Origin: Phanerodontia chrysosporium | Taxonomy: Eukaryota > Basidiomycota > Agaricomycetes > Polyporales > Phanerochaetaceae | Reading direction: 5' to 3' | NCBI GenBank assembly: GCA_001910725.1 | Contig: MJGA01000056.1 | Span: forward strand, 34,304-98,303 | DNA: 64,000 nucleotides | Shown here: positions 32,531 to 42,995 of the stretch, piece after piece | Position numbering within the stretch: position 1 is the stretch's first letter | Layout of the letters: every line of letters begins with the position of its first letter | Notes under the pieces: generated by a model | Seen by the model: the letters and a program-made list of their open reading frames with translations, nothing else | The model's database searches: none | What the model was told of the DNA's origin: nothing | Program-made: the position numbers and the translations under genes

Positions 32531-35500
32531 TACCGCCTGCGAATCTCACATCGTGCGTGACCGTGATGCATTTATCTCTTACACCGAGACTCCAGGAAGC
32601 ACCATCAGCGGTGCTGGCGCTTGTGCAGCGCTGGGGGTCGGCAATGTGCGCGTAACATTCGTTACGGCGGCCGGCCCCGTTTCCGCAATTCTGAAGGACG
32701 CGCTGCACGCGCCCAGCATGGAATATAACCTGCTGTCCCTCGGGCGTATGACCGGTCACGGCCTGACTTTCGCAGGCAAGGGGGACGAGCTCCAGATCCT
32801 GGATGGCTCGCGCGTTATCGCTACCGGGCGCAAGGCTGGGAACAACCTATACTACATGGCTGTTCAGGGACGCCGCGCCGGTAATTCCCCCACCTCTCAC
32901 GCACTCGCAGTCCGCACCTCTCGTACCTGGTACGAGTGGCATTGCGCTTTGGGGCACATTAACAAGGGACAGTTGCGCGAAATGCACCGTCTGAACCTTG
33001 TTGATGGAATGACGGTCGATGACACGTCGGACCCTGATTTTGATTGCGAGACTTGCATCCAGGCGAAGCACGCGCGCGCTCCATTCCCCGAGATCGCTAC
33101 ACCGCGGATCCATCAAATCGGAGATCTGGTCTTCTCCGACATCTGGGGCCCTGCGTCCATTGCCTCCCTCCAGGGCAACCTCTATATTCTCAGCTTCACA
33201 GACGCGGGCTCCAGGTACGTCATGATCTATTTCCTCCGCACACGCGACGCTGCTCTCGATCGCTTCAAACAGTACGAGAAATTACTCGAGACACAGCTCG
33301 GCAAGCGCATCAAAACCGTCCATGTGGACAACGCCAAAGAATTCACGGAAGGACAATTCAAGTCTTACCTCGACGGGCGCGGCATCATTCTTCGGACCAC
33401 CGCTCCGTATTCCCCTCCCCAGAACGGCGTCGCCGAGCGGCTCAACCGCACACTCGCTGAACGCGCGCGCGCTATGCTACTAGCGCGCGACCTGCCGAAG
33501 TTCCTTTGGCAGGATGCTTTCGCCTACGCGGTCTACCTCAAGAACCGCACGCCCACCCGTGTACTTCGCGGCACCACGCCCTACGAGCAGTTCTGGAACA
33601 AGAAACCGGACTTACAAGACGCGCAAGAGTTCGGCATTCCTTGCTGGGTCTTAGTACCCGCGGCGCGTCGCGCCGGGAAGCTCGACGCGAAGTCGGAGAA
33701 GTTTATCTTCACCGGCATCTCGGACAACAGCGCGGGATGGCGCTACTACATCCCAGGTATGCGCAGCATTCAGGTCTCGCGTGACGTCATTTTCCAGAGA
33801 CAGAAGCCGTACACCGTCCCCCTCGTCGACGGTCCCCTCAGGCTTGAGGGGGAGAGTTCCACGGCACCGACTTCGGCTACGCCTACGCCTCCGCCATCCA
33901 AGCCCGAGGCTCCCGTCACACAGAAAGCTTCCGCGAAGCCCACGACCAAGCCGGCACCCGCGCCGACGCGCACGTCATCCCGATCGACCACTCGCGTCGA
34001 TTACCGACAACTCCACGAGACAGGCAAGATCACTCCGAAGTCCGATCAGCCGTCTGGCGCCCAGGCACACCTGTGCTTTGCAGCATACGATCCCGACCAC
34101 CCGACATCGATTCAAGAAGTCAAGAACAGGGACGATTGGGCGGAATGGCAGAAGGCTATGGACGCGGAGATGCGACAGCTGGAGGCCAGGGAGACCTTCA
34201 AGCTGGGGGAGCTGCCGGAGGGGAGGAAGGCTATTGGCTGCCGATGGGTTTTCGCCATCAAACGCGACGCGTCCGGCGCGATCAAGAAATACAAGGCACG
34301 TCTCGTAGCTCAGGGTTTCTCACAGATCCCCGGACAGGATTATTTCGCGACCTACGCACCAGTCGTGCGCCTCGAGTCGTATCGCGCCTGCGCCGCCCTC
34401 GCCACCATCCTCGACCTCGACGACGACGATCTCGATTACGAGGGCGCCTACCTCAACGGGCCGCTGCAAGAGACGATCTACATGCGCCAGGCACCCGGCT
34501 ATGACGACAACTCGGGACGCGTCTACATCATGCTCAAGGCGATCTACGGCCTCAAGCAGGCGGGCAGAGTCTGGAACGACCTGCTCAACCACGTCCTCAC
34601 TTCTACTCTGGGCTACACTCGCTCACAGGCTGACCCTTGCGTTTATTACAAGCGCGCAGACACGCTCACGATGGCTCTCCTTCACGTCGACGACACGACG
34701 CTGTACGGGAAGCGCGCAGATCTCGACGCGCTCAAGCTCGACATATCCCATCATTTCGCCATCACGTCATCGGGCGGCCTCCGAAACTTCATCGGCCTGC
34801 AGATCGAACGCGACCGCACTGCGCGCACACTCAAGCTGCACCAAGCGCGATACATCAACGTCATCCTGGAACGTTTCGGCATGACCGACGCCAATCCGGT
34901 CTCGACCCCCCTCGACCCGAACGTCAAACTACTTCCGCTCTCGGAAGACGAGGAACCCGCCGACGTTCCCTACGCCGCCGCGATCGGATCGCTCATGTAC
35001 GCCTCCGTCGGCACTCGTCCCGACATCGCTTTCGCCGTCCAGACGCTCTCGCAATTCACCTCGCGTCCCTCGCTCACGCACTGGACCGCTGTCAAGCACG
35101 TCCTCCGGTACCTCAAGGGAACACGCGACCTCGGCATCACTTTCTCCGCGGCCTCCGAGCCGACACTGATCGGATACTCAGACGCCGACTGGGCTCAAGG
35201 CTTCGACCGCCGCTCGGTCTCGGGCTACGCTTTCAAGGTCGGCACCGGCACCGTCAGCTGGAGCTCGAAGAAGCAACCGACCGTCGCCCTCTCCACTATG
35301 GAAGCCGAGTACATTGCCCTTTCCCACGCGGGCAAAGAGGCCATCTGGCTTCGTCGTCTACTCGAAGAGCTCGGCGTTACCTCGGACGCGCACACACAGC
35401 TTTTCACGGACAATCAGTCCGCCATCGCTTTCGCCCACGACAATCAATTCCACGCCCGGTCGAAGCACATCGACATCCGGCATCATTTTATTCGCGAACG

Positions 35501-35630
35501 CATCGACGCTGGCGACATCGAGGTCCGCCACTGCGCCTCTGAAGACAACTGCGCCGACATGCTCACGAAGGCGCTCGCCAAGCCTACGCACACCCGGCAA
35601 CTTGCACTCGCGAGCATGACTGCTCGTTGA
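32531..35630 (+). CDS. Copia Pol (3' part): protease remainder, integrase, reverse transcriptase, RNase H
   Basis: Continues the copia frame after the GGAGA duplication. The protease motif resumes TACESHIVRDRD. GAG-pre-integrase HHCC: WHCALGHINKGQLREMH and CETCIQAKH. Integrase core: DIWGP, VDNAKEF, PYSPPQNGVAERLNRTL. Reverse transcriptase: KYKARLVAQGFSQIPGQDY, DYEGAYLNGPL and the catalytic LHVDDTTLYG. RNase H: YSDADWAQGF, STMEAEYIALSHAGKEAIW, TDNQSAIA, SKHIDIRHHFIRE. It ends TGA at 35628-35630, just before the polypurine tract. No stop or frameshift. With the insert present it lacks its own start. Confidence 0.94.
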
Positions 35631-35637
35631 GGGGGAG
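35631..35637 (+). other. Copia polypurine tract
   Basis: GGGGGAG directly precedes the 3' LTR. Confidence 0.7.
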
Positions 35638-35978
35638 TGTTGTTATCTCCGAGGCGCCGGCGGGATGATGCGCCGGAGGCGCACGCGCACTTGGGCGGAT
35701 GCCCCAAGATGGCAGGTATCGGGAATCGGTAATTACGCCCTCCGGGGCACGGCCATTGGATCGAGTAGCACATTTCATCCTGGCTCACAAATGTTTGATA
35801 TTCACTTAATAATCCTTTCTCGTTCTAGTTATCCGCCTTTTTCACTTTGGTTTCAGAAACCGGTATACTCTCTTTAGTAGTGCTCGGGTACTATTATTTA
35901 CAGTATAAGTACTTGTCGAAAATAGCTAGAAAATCCATCAGTCGTTTTCCCCCTTCACTCCTGCGTGAAACTACAACA
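35638..35978 (+). repeat. Copia 3' LTR
   Basis: Matches 23483-23823 with one visible difference; followed by AAATT. Confidence 0.95.
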
Positions 35979-35986
35979 AAATTCCC

Positions 35987-35994
35987 TATAAATC
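35987..35994 (+). promoter_or_regulatory. TATA box of peptide gene I
   Basis: TATAAATC lies 50 nt before the ATG at 36037 and only 8 bp after the end of the copia 3' LTR. Confidence 0.55.
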
Positions 35995-36036
35995 TCGCGG
36001 CGTAGGGATCCAGGCTACAGCAGATGCGCACTCAAG

Positions 36037-36222
36037 ATGAAGCTCATTGCTGCTACTTGTATTGCCGTCCTCTGCGGCGCCCATATTACCCTCGTGGTCT
36101 CCGTCCCCGCTTGGACTCGACTGCCGCCTATCCTTCAGCTGACAGCGCTCAAGTTCCCTCGCCCGGCACCTACCGATCCAAACGCCACCATACCTCCCGT
36201 CACCATCACTATCCACCCCTGA
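36037..36222 (+). CDS. Secreted peptide I (61 aa), IPPITI family
   Basis: The signal peptide (MKLIAATCIAVLCGAHITLV) has the same CIAVLC core as peptide H. The mature part is proline-rich with no cysteine and ends IPPVTITIHP, matching the IPPITI tails of G and H. Single exon, TGA at 36220-36222. The copia element removed its former upstream region; only the TATA box and 5' leader remain. Whether it is still expressed cannot be told from sequence. Confidence 0.6.
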   Translation: MKLIAATCIAVLCGAHITLVVSVPAWTRLPPILQLTALKFPRPAPTDPNATIPPVTITIHP

Positions 36223-36996
36223 AGTTAAAACAAATGTCCGTACAAAATTACGGAGCTTAGGTGTACGCATTTTTACTCCAGTTCGCATGCCGAATACGAG
36301 CTGACGTTGAGAACCTTTCCTGAGTCACAGGGAAATTTCGTGGAAGATGTCTCAGGAGGGACGCTCAGGCGGACGCTGTGGGGGTATAGTCCTGGTCTTC
36401 TGTCACAGTCCAGTTTCCGCGCGGGCGGAAGTTTCTTTGCCAGATAAGATCTTATTTTAACAGTCATGGAGCACATAACGACGACGTGCGATAAACCAAC
36501 CTTCGTGCAACTGATTGCGCCATGCCTCGGGCATATGAGTCGATAGTGTGGAGCATTTCAGTGACAGCTCTGTGGGAAGGGCACATGCATTCGTGGTATA
36601 GGTACTTGAGCGGCGTGAGGACCCGTCCTAGATACAACTCTTCTCTTACTGTTCAGTAACAGAGAATTGGGGAAGCCCTTTCTCCAGAGACAGACTATCT
36701 GGGCTCCCGAGTGTTCGAGCTCATGAATATCTTGTGTAGTCTTGAATACGAACGCGATATTCAGCGTTATATGTTCATATATAGCTATAGTTCAGACTTA
36801 CAACATTCAAATTTGATTACCTGCCTCATGTCATCGACAGTTCCTGTGCATGCAAGTAGCACAGGCGCTGGGAGAAGCTACTTGACCACCACACATCACC
36901 TTCAGGGCCAAGATCGTGTAAGTGCAGCGCTATTGTCTTAGAAAGCGTATCTTATTGAGTTGCTTCCCAACTTCGTATAGACAAGATACGCATTCG
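36223..36996. other. Intergenic, no gene seen
   Basis: Presumed promoter region of the first HET-domain gene; only short open frames. Confidence 0.45.
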
Positions 36997-38928
36997 ATGC
37001 CAACATATGTCAATTCGCACACATTTGACCTGTCTGAGATGGCTGTGCTGCCCCCGTGGTGGTCGCCCGGCTCACCAGATGAACACGAGGAACCTACCAA
37101 TGAGTCCAACTCAAGTCTAGACGCGAGAACAAATGCACAACGAACGCGCTCTTTGGACTTGAAAGACCCCCTAGCGCGAGCGGGAGCATTCCGCGCTCGG
37201 GCGTGGAATACCGTGAGAGAACGAAGACTCCAGCAACAATACGACCACGATCACCCTCAGCCACCGTCTCCAGTCCCGCTGCAATGGCGCACCACGAACT
37301 ACCTTCATGACCGGAGCGCAGACACGCCAATCACGGAGGGGGCGACCGAGACGATGCTCATGGGGCTCGACCCAGAGTCCTTCTACCAGCGTGGATTGAC
37401 CTCCCAACAGCACGCCCAACGGATCGCAGGACGGAACTTCAAGCCGGGCTACTGGGATGCGCTAGTCGATGCCGTCCGGACGATCCTCGGCCGCGATCCT
37501 CGCGACTTCGGAGAGTTCTATGGGATCGTGCGACCGTGGATGTGGATGGGCATTGCAGAAATGCGATATCACCTTTTGCGGAGGCGCAACGAGGAAGACA
37601 AGGTGCGGCGCGACGCCCTACGTGGGGAGTACATCAGCAACGCGCGCGTCCCGCCGCGGCGAATATGGGACCTGCAGAGCAACCGCGTCCTCCCTTCGTA
37701 TATCCTCCCAGAAAATTGGCATGTCGAGCGCCGCGATATGGTCTGGACAGTCTCCCATAGCTGGGTGCGCGCCGAAGACCGCGAACTCATCTGGACGCCA
37801 ATAAACGGCTTCGAGTGGCCAGTCCCTATCCCCAAGGGTACATCACTGGAGCACGTGTGCATGGAGCTGCTCGACCTCGGCGCCGAGTACGTCTGGCTTG
37901 ACATCCTCTGTTTGCGCCAGCACAGTTCGCGAGTGGAGGATGAGGAGAAGCGTGTGGAGGAGTGGAAGCTTGATGTCCCGACGATCGGCTTCGTCTACTC
38001 GCTCGACGCCCCCTGCGTCACCTACTTCAACGGCCTTGGTATACCTTTCGATCCGTCGCCGGAGGTGGTGAGGTCGGACCGTCACTGGCTGAACCGCGTA
38101 TGGACTGTACAAGAGGCAACGAAGGAATGGGTCCCTGGCGGACTCACCGGCGCCGAATCCAATGACGCCCGCGAGTTCTTCCGAACCCATCTTACCCAGG
38201 CGATCCCGAAAGTTCGCCGTCAGCTTGTCGCGCACACGGTCTTTGCCATGAGGGCAATGCGCGGCCGGCACTGCTCGAACGAGCTCGACCGGGTCCACAG
38301 TCTCGCGTACATCCTCCGTTGCGAGACGCTGCCGATATACGATGAACGCATGCCTCTCGAACTTGCGTGGCAGATGCTGCTAAAGCACCTCTACCCATAC
38401 ATCCTGCACCTCCTCGTCGTGCAACACGCCGCACACCACCCCGATGACCCGCAAGTGTTACCGTCTTGGAAGCACTTCTTGCGGCTCGAGATACAGGATG
38501 AAGACGCCGGTGCTGACTGGCTGTACCTCGCAGACAAATCAGACCTGGGAGTTGTTGCTCCCGGAACATATATTCAGAGAGTCCACGCGCTTGGTCCGCT
38601 GCGCATGAGTCGGAAGGACAAGACTGGGGAATCCGAGGTAGTGCAACTTATTTGTGCGGACCGTTCCATCTCGTACTTCATCAATTGTCGTATGGGTGGC
38701 CACCTGGACGCAGATACAGAGTATCGGCTTCTCAAAGTCTCGCAGAAGAGCTGGATTGTCGTGGAGGAGATCGGAAGAAGGGAGGCCAGGGTGCTCGACG
38801 AGGATGATGAGCAGCAAACAAAGCGAGAGACCGCACTTGAGGTCATCAAGCGGGGCTGCGTCCTATTGCGAGGAAATCCGAGGGCATTGCCACGCCACGA
38901 AATGGTGACTGTGGTATATGTAGCGTAG
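36997..38928 (+). CDS. HET-domain (heterokaryon-incompatibility type) protein 1 (643 aa)
   Basis: Single exon. ATG at 36997 is taken; the frame extends upstream to 36922, and 37039 is another candidate. HET-like core at about residues 240-390: PRRIWDLQSNRVLPSY, VSHSWVRAEDRE, the hallmark LGAEYVWLDILCLRQ, EEWKLDVPTIGFVY, VTYFNGLGIPFDP, and HWLNRVWTVQEATKEW. Ascomycete HET proteins trigger cell death after fusion of unlike hyphae; in basidiomycetes the role is mostly unproven. A C-terminal beta-rich region follows, ending MVTVVYVA. The paralogue at 39183-41120 is convergent, with stops 254 bp apart. Confidence 0.85.
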   Translation: MPTYVNSHTFDLSEMAVLPPWWSPGSPDEHEEPTNESNSSLDARTNAQRTRSLDLKDPLARAGAFRARAWNTVRERRLQQQYDHDHPQPPSPVPLQWRTTNYLHDRSADTPITEGATETMLMGLDPESFYQRGLTSQQHAQRIAGRNFKPGYWDALVDAVRTILGRDPRDFGEFYGIVRPWMWMGIAEMRYHLLRRRNEEDKVRRDALRGEYISNARVPPRRIWDLQSNRVLPSYILPENWHVERRDMVWTVSHSWVRAEDRELIWTPINGFEWPVPIPKGTSLEHVCMELLDLGAEYVWLDILCLRQHSSRVEDEEKRVEEWKLDVPTIGFVYSLDAPCVTYFNGLGIPFDPSPEVVRSDRHWLNRVWTVQEATKEWVPGGLTGAESNDAREFFRTHLTQAIPKVRRQLVAHTVFAMRAMRGRHCSNELDRVHSLAYILRCETLPIYDERMPLELAWQMLLKHLYPYILHLLVVQHAAHHPDDPQVLPSWKHFLRLEIQDEDAGADWLYLADKSDLGVVAPGTYIQRVHALGPLRMSRKDKTGESEVVQLICADRSISYFINCRMGGHLDADTEYRLLKVSQKSWIVVEEIGRREARVLDEDDEQQTKRETALEVIKRGCVLLRGNPRALPRHEMVTVVYVA

Positions 38929-39182
38929 AGTTTGTAGTTACGCCAAGGCCTCGCGGGCTTCGCCCCGATCCCCACAAGTGTGCGCATGAAGACTATCGTT
39001 GGTGTATTACAACAATTCCTTGAACCTGTAAATCCAGATTTAGGCATCGAATCATCTTTATGTCAGGGATAACTCACATGTCGGTTGGGCGTACTCGCAG
39101 GGTTGGTTGACTCAGCAAGACCGAAAGCCATCGGGGTAGCACCCTTTGCGACCTGCAGAGGACGGGTACCAGGCTGGACGGA

Positions 39183-41120
39183 CTATGACGGCCTGCTGGC
39201 GCTGAGATTTGCATCTTCGTTACTTCCTGCTCCAGGCTGTTTTTCGAGGGATTGATAGACGATTGTGATCCTCTCGGCTGGGAGAAATGTCGAAAGCTCA
39301 TTCGATAGGAGGATATGACCACGCTTCACGACTTTGAGCGCCGGCCGCCTTCTCACCTCCTGCCCCCCTACAACCTCTGCGACAAGGCACAGTCTGTCTG
39401 TCAGCCGAATGACGATGCAGGTAGCTTCCAGAGAGCGAGCATTGATGGACATGATGCCATGCAGGAGTTGCGAGGCGCTTGCGCGGAATCCGAATTGTCG
39501 CGACATAGTGCCGTTTACTTGCGCCAGAGGCGCAAGCGTGGATAAGGAGCCGAGTGACGAAACTGTGTGATAATATGCCCCAGGCTCCGGTAGCCCGAGT
39601 CGCGACTTGTCAACGAGGCGTAGGTCGGTGTTACCGGGGCAGAAGTGCCGATCGCGTATATCCCGGCACTGCACGAAGTGCTCCCAGGAAGGTAAAATAG
39701 AGGTATCAAGTGGCTGGTGCTCTAGATGACGTAGAGAGATCACGTTCCTGACGACGGCATAGAGGTGTTTCAGCAAGACAGCCCATGCGACTTCTAGCGA
39801 GACGCGCTCATCGTAGATTGGTAGAGTGTTGCAGCCCAGGATATACGCCAGGCCATGGATTCGGTCCAGCTCTGTCGAGCAACTGCGTGCCTGGATCATC
39901 GCCGCAGCGGACGCCCAGCGGTCACCCCACTGGCCCTGTTCTACTTTGATAGCCTCGGAGTGGTGGTCCCGAAAGAACGTGCGGGCATCGTCTGAGGGAA
40001 TGGCTATCAAGCCTCCAGGAAGCCAATTCTCTGTCGCCTCCTGCATAGTCCATACCCGGTTGAGCCAGTGATGCTCGGAGGCCAGAGAGCTAGGAGATGG
40101 ATCGAACGGCAGCCCGAGTCCGTTGAAGTAGGTGACACAGGGAACGTTTGGGAAGGTGTAGATGTACCCAATGGTTGGTACGTCCAACTTCCACTCTTCG
40201 ATCCTCTTCTCTTCGTCCTCCAGCCGGCCGCGCTGTCGCAAGCAGAGGACGTCTAGCCATACGTATTCTGCGCCTAGGTTTAGCAGTTCAACGCGGATGT
40301 GCTCGAGCGTCGTTCCGCATGGTATGGGAACAGGCCATTTGTATCCATTGATGGGAGTCCAGACTTCGACGCGTGCGCTCTCGGGAACCCAGCTGTGCGA
40401 CACCGGCCATACGTTGTCGGGCAGCCGCCACCAGCCCGGCTTTGGAGGAACAGCGTACATCGGCAGGACACGGTTGCTGTAGAGGTCCCAGACGCGCCGC
40501 GGAAGCACATACGGGTTCTCGATGAATCCTTCTTGGAAGGCGTCCTGCCGCTCGAACTTGTCTCGGGCCTTCTCATCAGCGAGCATCCCCGTCAGCTGGG
40601 TGAAGTCGGAGGTCCAAAACCCGCGTACGAAACTGTACAGTTGGCCGAAATCTTGCGTGCTGGAGCGGAGCTCCTCGAGGCATTGCGCAAGACCGGGCGT
40701 GTGCAAACGGTAGTTGGTCCCGAGTACGTCGTTGAGACTGTCGAGCAATCCCTCGACAGAGAATGAACTACAGGGCCTGTCCGCCAGCGTGTTTTCGATG
40801 GCGCCCGGACCGAAATGAGCCCACTGAAAGGGCACAGAGGATCGCGGCTCCGGCACCAGGGCGAACTCTTTGCCAGGCCCATGGGCCTTGAATAACGTCT
40901 CCTCAGGAACGGCAGCAGACTGTGCGATGTTGACGGCGGCCCAGAACATGAGACGTGCGTCAATGCAAGCTTCGGGCAGGTAGCGATCGTCAGGTGCGAG
41001 GTACGTGGGAGACCGCTGTTCCACCGACGGAGGGAGGATAACAGAACCGCTCTTAGGCAAGTTCGCAGGCCACGGCGGCCCATCCATGTGCGAAGAGTTC
41101 CCGGACAGAGTAGCCACCAT
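39183..41120 (-). CDS. HET-domain protein 2 (645 aa), paralogue of protein 1
   Basis: Single exon on the minus strand. The core is strongly like protein 1: PRRVWDLYSNRVLPMY, VSHSWVPESARVEVWTPING, LGAEYVWLDVLCLRQ, EEWKLDVPTIGYIY, VTYFNGLGLPFDPS, HWLNRVWTMQEATENWLPGG. N-terminal 180 residues and C-terminal parts are far less similar, so the duplicates are old or under diversifying pressure outside the core. ITIVYQSLEKQ near the end matches VTVVYVA of protein 1. No stop or frameshift. Confidence 0.85.
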   Translation of the reverse strand: MVATLSGNSSHMDGPPWPANLPKSGSVILPPSVEQRSPTYLAPDDRYLPEACIDARLMFWAAVNIAQSAAVPEETLFKAHGPGKEFALVPEPRSSVPFQWAHFGPGAIENTLADRPCSSFSVEGLLDSLNDVLGTNYRLHTPGLAQCLEELRSSTQDFGQLYSFVRGFWTSDFTQLTGMLADEKARDKFERQDAFQEGFIENPYVLPRRVWDLYSNRVLPMYAVPPKPGWWRLPDNVWPVSHSWVPESARVEVWTPINGYKWPVPIPCGTTLEHIRVELLNLGAEYVWLDVLCLRQRGRLEDEEKRIEEWKLDVPTIGYIYTFPNVPCVTYFNGLGLPFDPSPSSLASEHHWLNRVWTMQEATENWLPGGLIAIPSDDARTFFRDHHSEAIKVEQGQWGDRWASAAAMIQARSCSTELDRIHGLAYILGCNTLPIYDERVSLEVAWAVLLKHLYAVVRNVISLRHLEHQPLDTSILPSWEHFVQCRDIRDRHFCPGNTDLRLVDKSRLGLPEPGAYYHTVSSLGSLSTLAPLAQVNGTMSRQFGFRASASQLLHGIMSINARSLEATCIVIRLTDRLCLVAEVVGGQEVRRRPALKVVKRGHILLSNELSTFLPAERITIVYQSLEKQPGAGSNEDANLSASRPS

Positions 41121-42085
41121 TTCGACTTGTGGTGGTCCCTATCTCACGGATTAGTACGGTTCACCCAGGTATAGCTCTCTGGACTCACGTCCTTTGCTCC
41201 AGATCTACCCTGCGAAAAGGCCTTGCGGTCCACTGGCAGAGGGATGCCAGCCGAATCCGCCATATCTATAGACACTGTCTGTGGTTAGCATCTCTGCGAG
41301 GGTTCTGCTTTCGAGAGAACTTATTCATACTATCCATGTCGCCTGTCCTAGACATGGCAGATGAAGCTATGTCTTGGGTCTGATGCAACGTCAATGATCA
41401 GGGTAGATAACACAACGGGCAAAACCCTTGTCCAGTCGTGATCGGTTGAGCGACTGGGCTGCGTGCCCAGTAGCTTGTCCAGTTGCTTGTCCAGTGTCTT
41501 GTCCAGTAGCTTGTCCAGTCGCAGTGTGATGACGTCAACCGGCAAGAAAATTGCAAACACACCGGCTTGCTCCACTGCATACCGGCAGCGCCGGCGCCGA
41601 CGCACCTTATCCAAACGTTTCAGATAAGTTGTAAATACTTTCAATACACGTATTTTGTATCTGTCCCGTCTCCGCTAAGTCCCACGATTAGCTGGATACG
41701 GCTTATTCCCGCCATTTCTGAAGACATCGTTTTTGCTGTGCGTGGATAACGGGTGCTCGCTCTGACAAACTTCGCCTCGCGCGAGATGTCTGACAAAGGA
41801 CATCAGGAAAGTTGCGCATACCTAGCTGCGCCTCAGTAGGCATGCCTAGGTAGGCTAGGTGTGCTAGGTACCTGGCCTTTCCTAGCGAAAACGAGCTAGG
41901 TTCGTGCCTAGGTGTACCTCGGAAACCTCGCAAGCCACGCCTCGCCCTACCGACCCAGTCCGACCAGGGGTGCTGCTCGTCGACGTCGCCGCCTATTGGT
42001 GTCAGCGTATTCGGGCTGTCAGAGCATGTAATATAACGAGCAGATTCATGTATTTAGAGAATGATATTCGAGACTAGGACAACTT
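41121..42085. other. Intergenic with two local repeat patches
   Basis: Upstream of HET gene 2. Contains the 12-bp tandem repeat at 41474 and a patch at 41820-41930 in which CCTAGG, CTAGGT and ACCTAG recur about nine times. No gene recognised. Confidence 0.5.
41474..41521. repeat. Tandem repeat, 12-bp unit, four copies
   Basis: The unit CTTGTCCAGTNG is repeated four times with changes only in the last two bases. A related single copy (CTTGTCCAGTCG) lies near 41428. Confidence 0.85.
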
Positions 42086-42995
42086 TCACATGAATGCCAA
42101 ACTTTCCCCTGCAAAGGCGGCACCTGCATTGCAGGCGTCCTCGTACTCAGTGCCGTCGTCAGCAGGTGCGCCATGCTCTCTGACACGGCGGTCTTCAGTA
42201 GCGGAGTGAATATAATACTCACAGAATTCGTTCCATAGCTGCGTTGGAGGCTCTGCCGCTGTACCCCGCTTCGCATCGAGAATAACGTCTCGCAGGCGCT
42301 TCACTGCCTCCTCGACTTCCTCTGGCGGGAGCAGGCTGAAGGCAGCGCGAACGTACGCCGTCTTGCGCCCGTTTGGCAAGAAGACCGTCCCGGGGAGGGC
42401 AAGGACGCCACGCTCGACGGCGTTCGTGCAGATGAGGCTCTCAGAGTCGCCTTCTCCGCCGTCGGTGCTGACGAGAAGCTTGAACCTGGGCAAACGAGTC
42501 GTTGCGCCGTCGGCAAACAGGCCATAGATAGAACGAATGTCACGCACCAGAAGAACATGCCCGCTTCGGGAGTATCCCACTCCGCGAGACCGGTCAGATA
42601 CTTGCGCATCGCAGCCTCGAACACGTCGCGCTTCTCGCGGTAGAAAGCGGACACCGTGGCCGTGTGCGCTGCGAAGTCGTCGTAGCCCCACGCATTGAGT
42701 ACCGCAAAAGTGATACTTTGCGTCAGCGAGGGTGTTTGCAGACTCGCAACGGCGGTCTGCGTGTCGTGAGCGCCTAAGGCCGGAGCAGGGAAAGGTGAAG
42801 GGGACGCACATGCATGTCGATCGCGGTCATGAGCGGCTCTGGACCGCACAAGAAGCCTATCCGTATGCCCGCAGACAGGATCTTTGACAAGCTGTCAAAG
42901 CGCAGTACGCGTCCAACCGTGGGCTGCTCGAGTTCGAGGGCGAAATAGGATGGGACGCGAGCGGCATCACCGTAGGCGCTTGCATGGTCGCGTCA
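42086..42995 (-). pseudogene. 5'-truncated class I/II aminotransferase (aromatic/kynurenine type)
   Basis: The PLP-lysine signature [15 protein letters not shown] is present (about 42840-42895), then QTPSLTQSITFAVLNAWGYD, EWDTPEAGMFFW, LICTNAVERGVLALPGTVF and KTAYVRAAFSLLPPEEVEEA, with in-phase short introns. The stop lies at 42086. Family members are about 450-550 aa. Here only the C-terminal part from shortly before the lysine remains; upstream sequence to 43300 does not encode the N-terminal domain. The retained half is undamaged, so the truncation may be recent. Confidence 0.75.

Larger units (their letters stand above)
23483..35978 (+). mobile_element. Copia-type LTR retrotransposon, interrupted by a nested gypsy element
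   Basis: Identical-length LTRs (341 bp) starting TGTTG and ending ACAACA are flanked by the 5-bp duplication AAATT (23478-23482 and 35979-35983). By eye the LTRs differ at one base (T near 23667, C near 35822), so the insertion is recent. Without the gypsy insert (7,704 bp including one duplication) it is 4,792 bp long with one open frame of 1,316 codons (gag, protease, integrase, reverse transcriptase, RNase H in copia order). The insert length is a multiple of three. Confidence 0.96.

Noticed and set aside
10458..36222. Mating pheromone precursors
   Set aside because: None of the small peptides ends in a CaaX motif, and no STE3-type receptor gene was seen nearby.
41474..41521. CRISPR-like array
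   Set aside because: It is a 12-bp tandem repeat without spacers, in a eukaryotic context.
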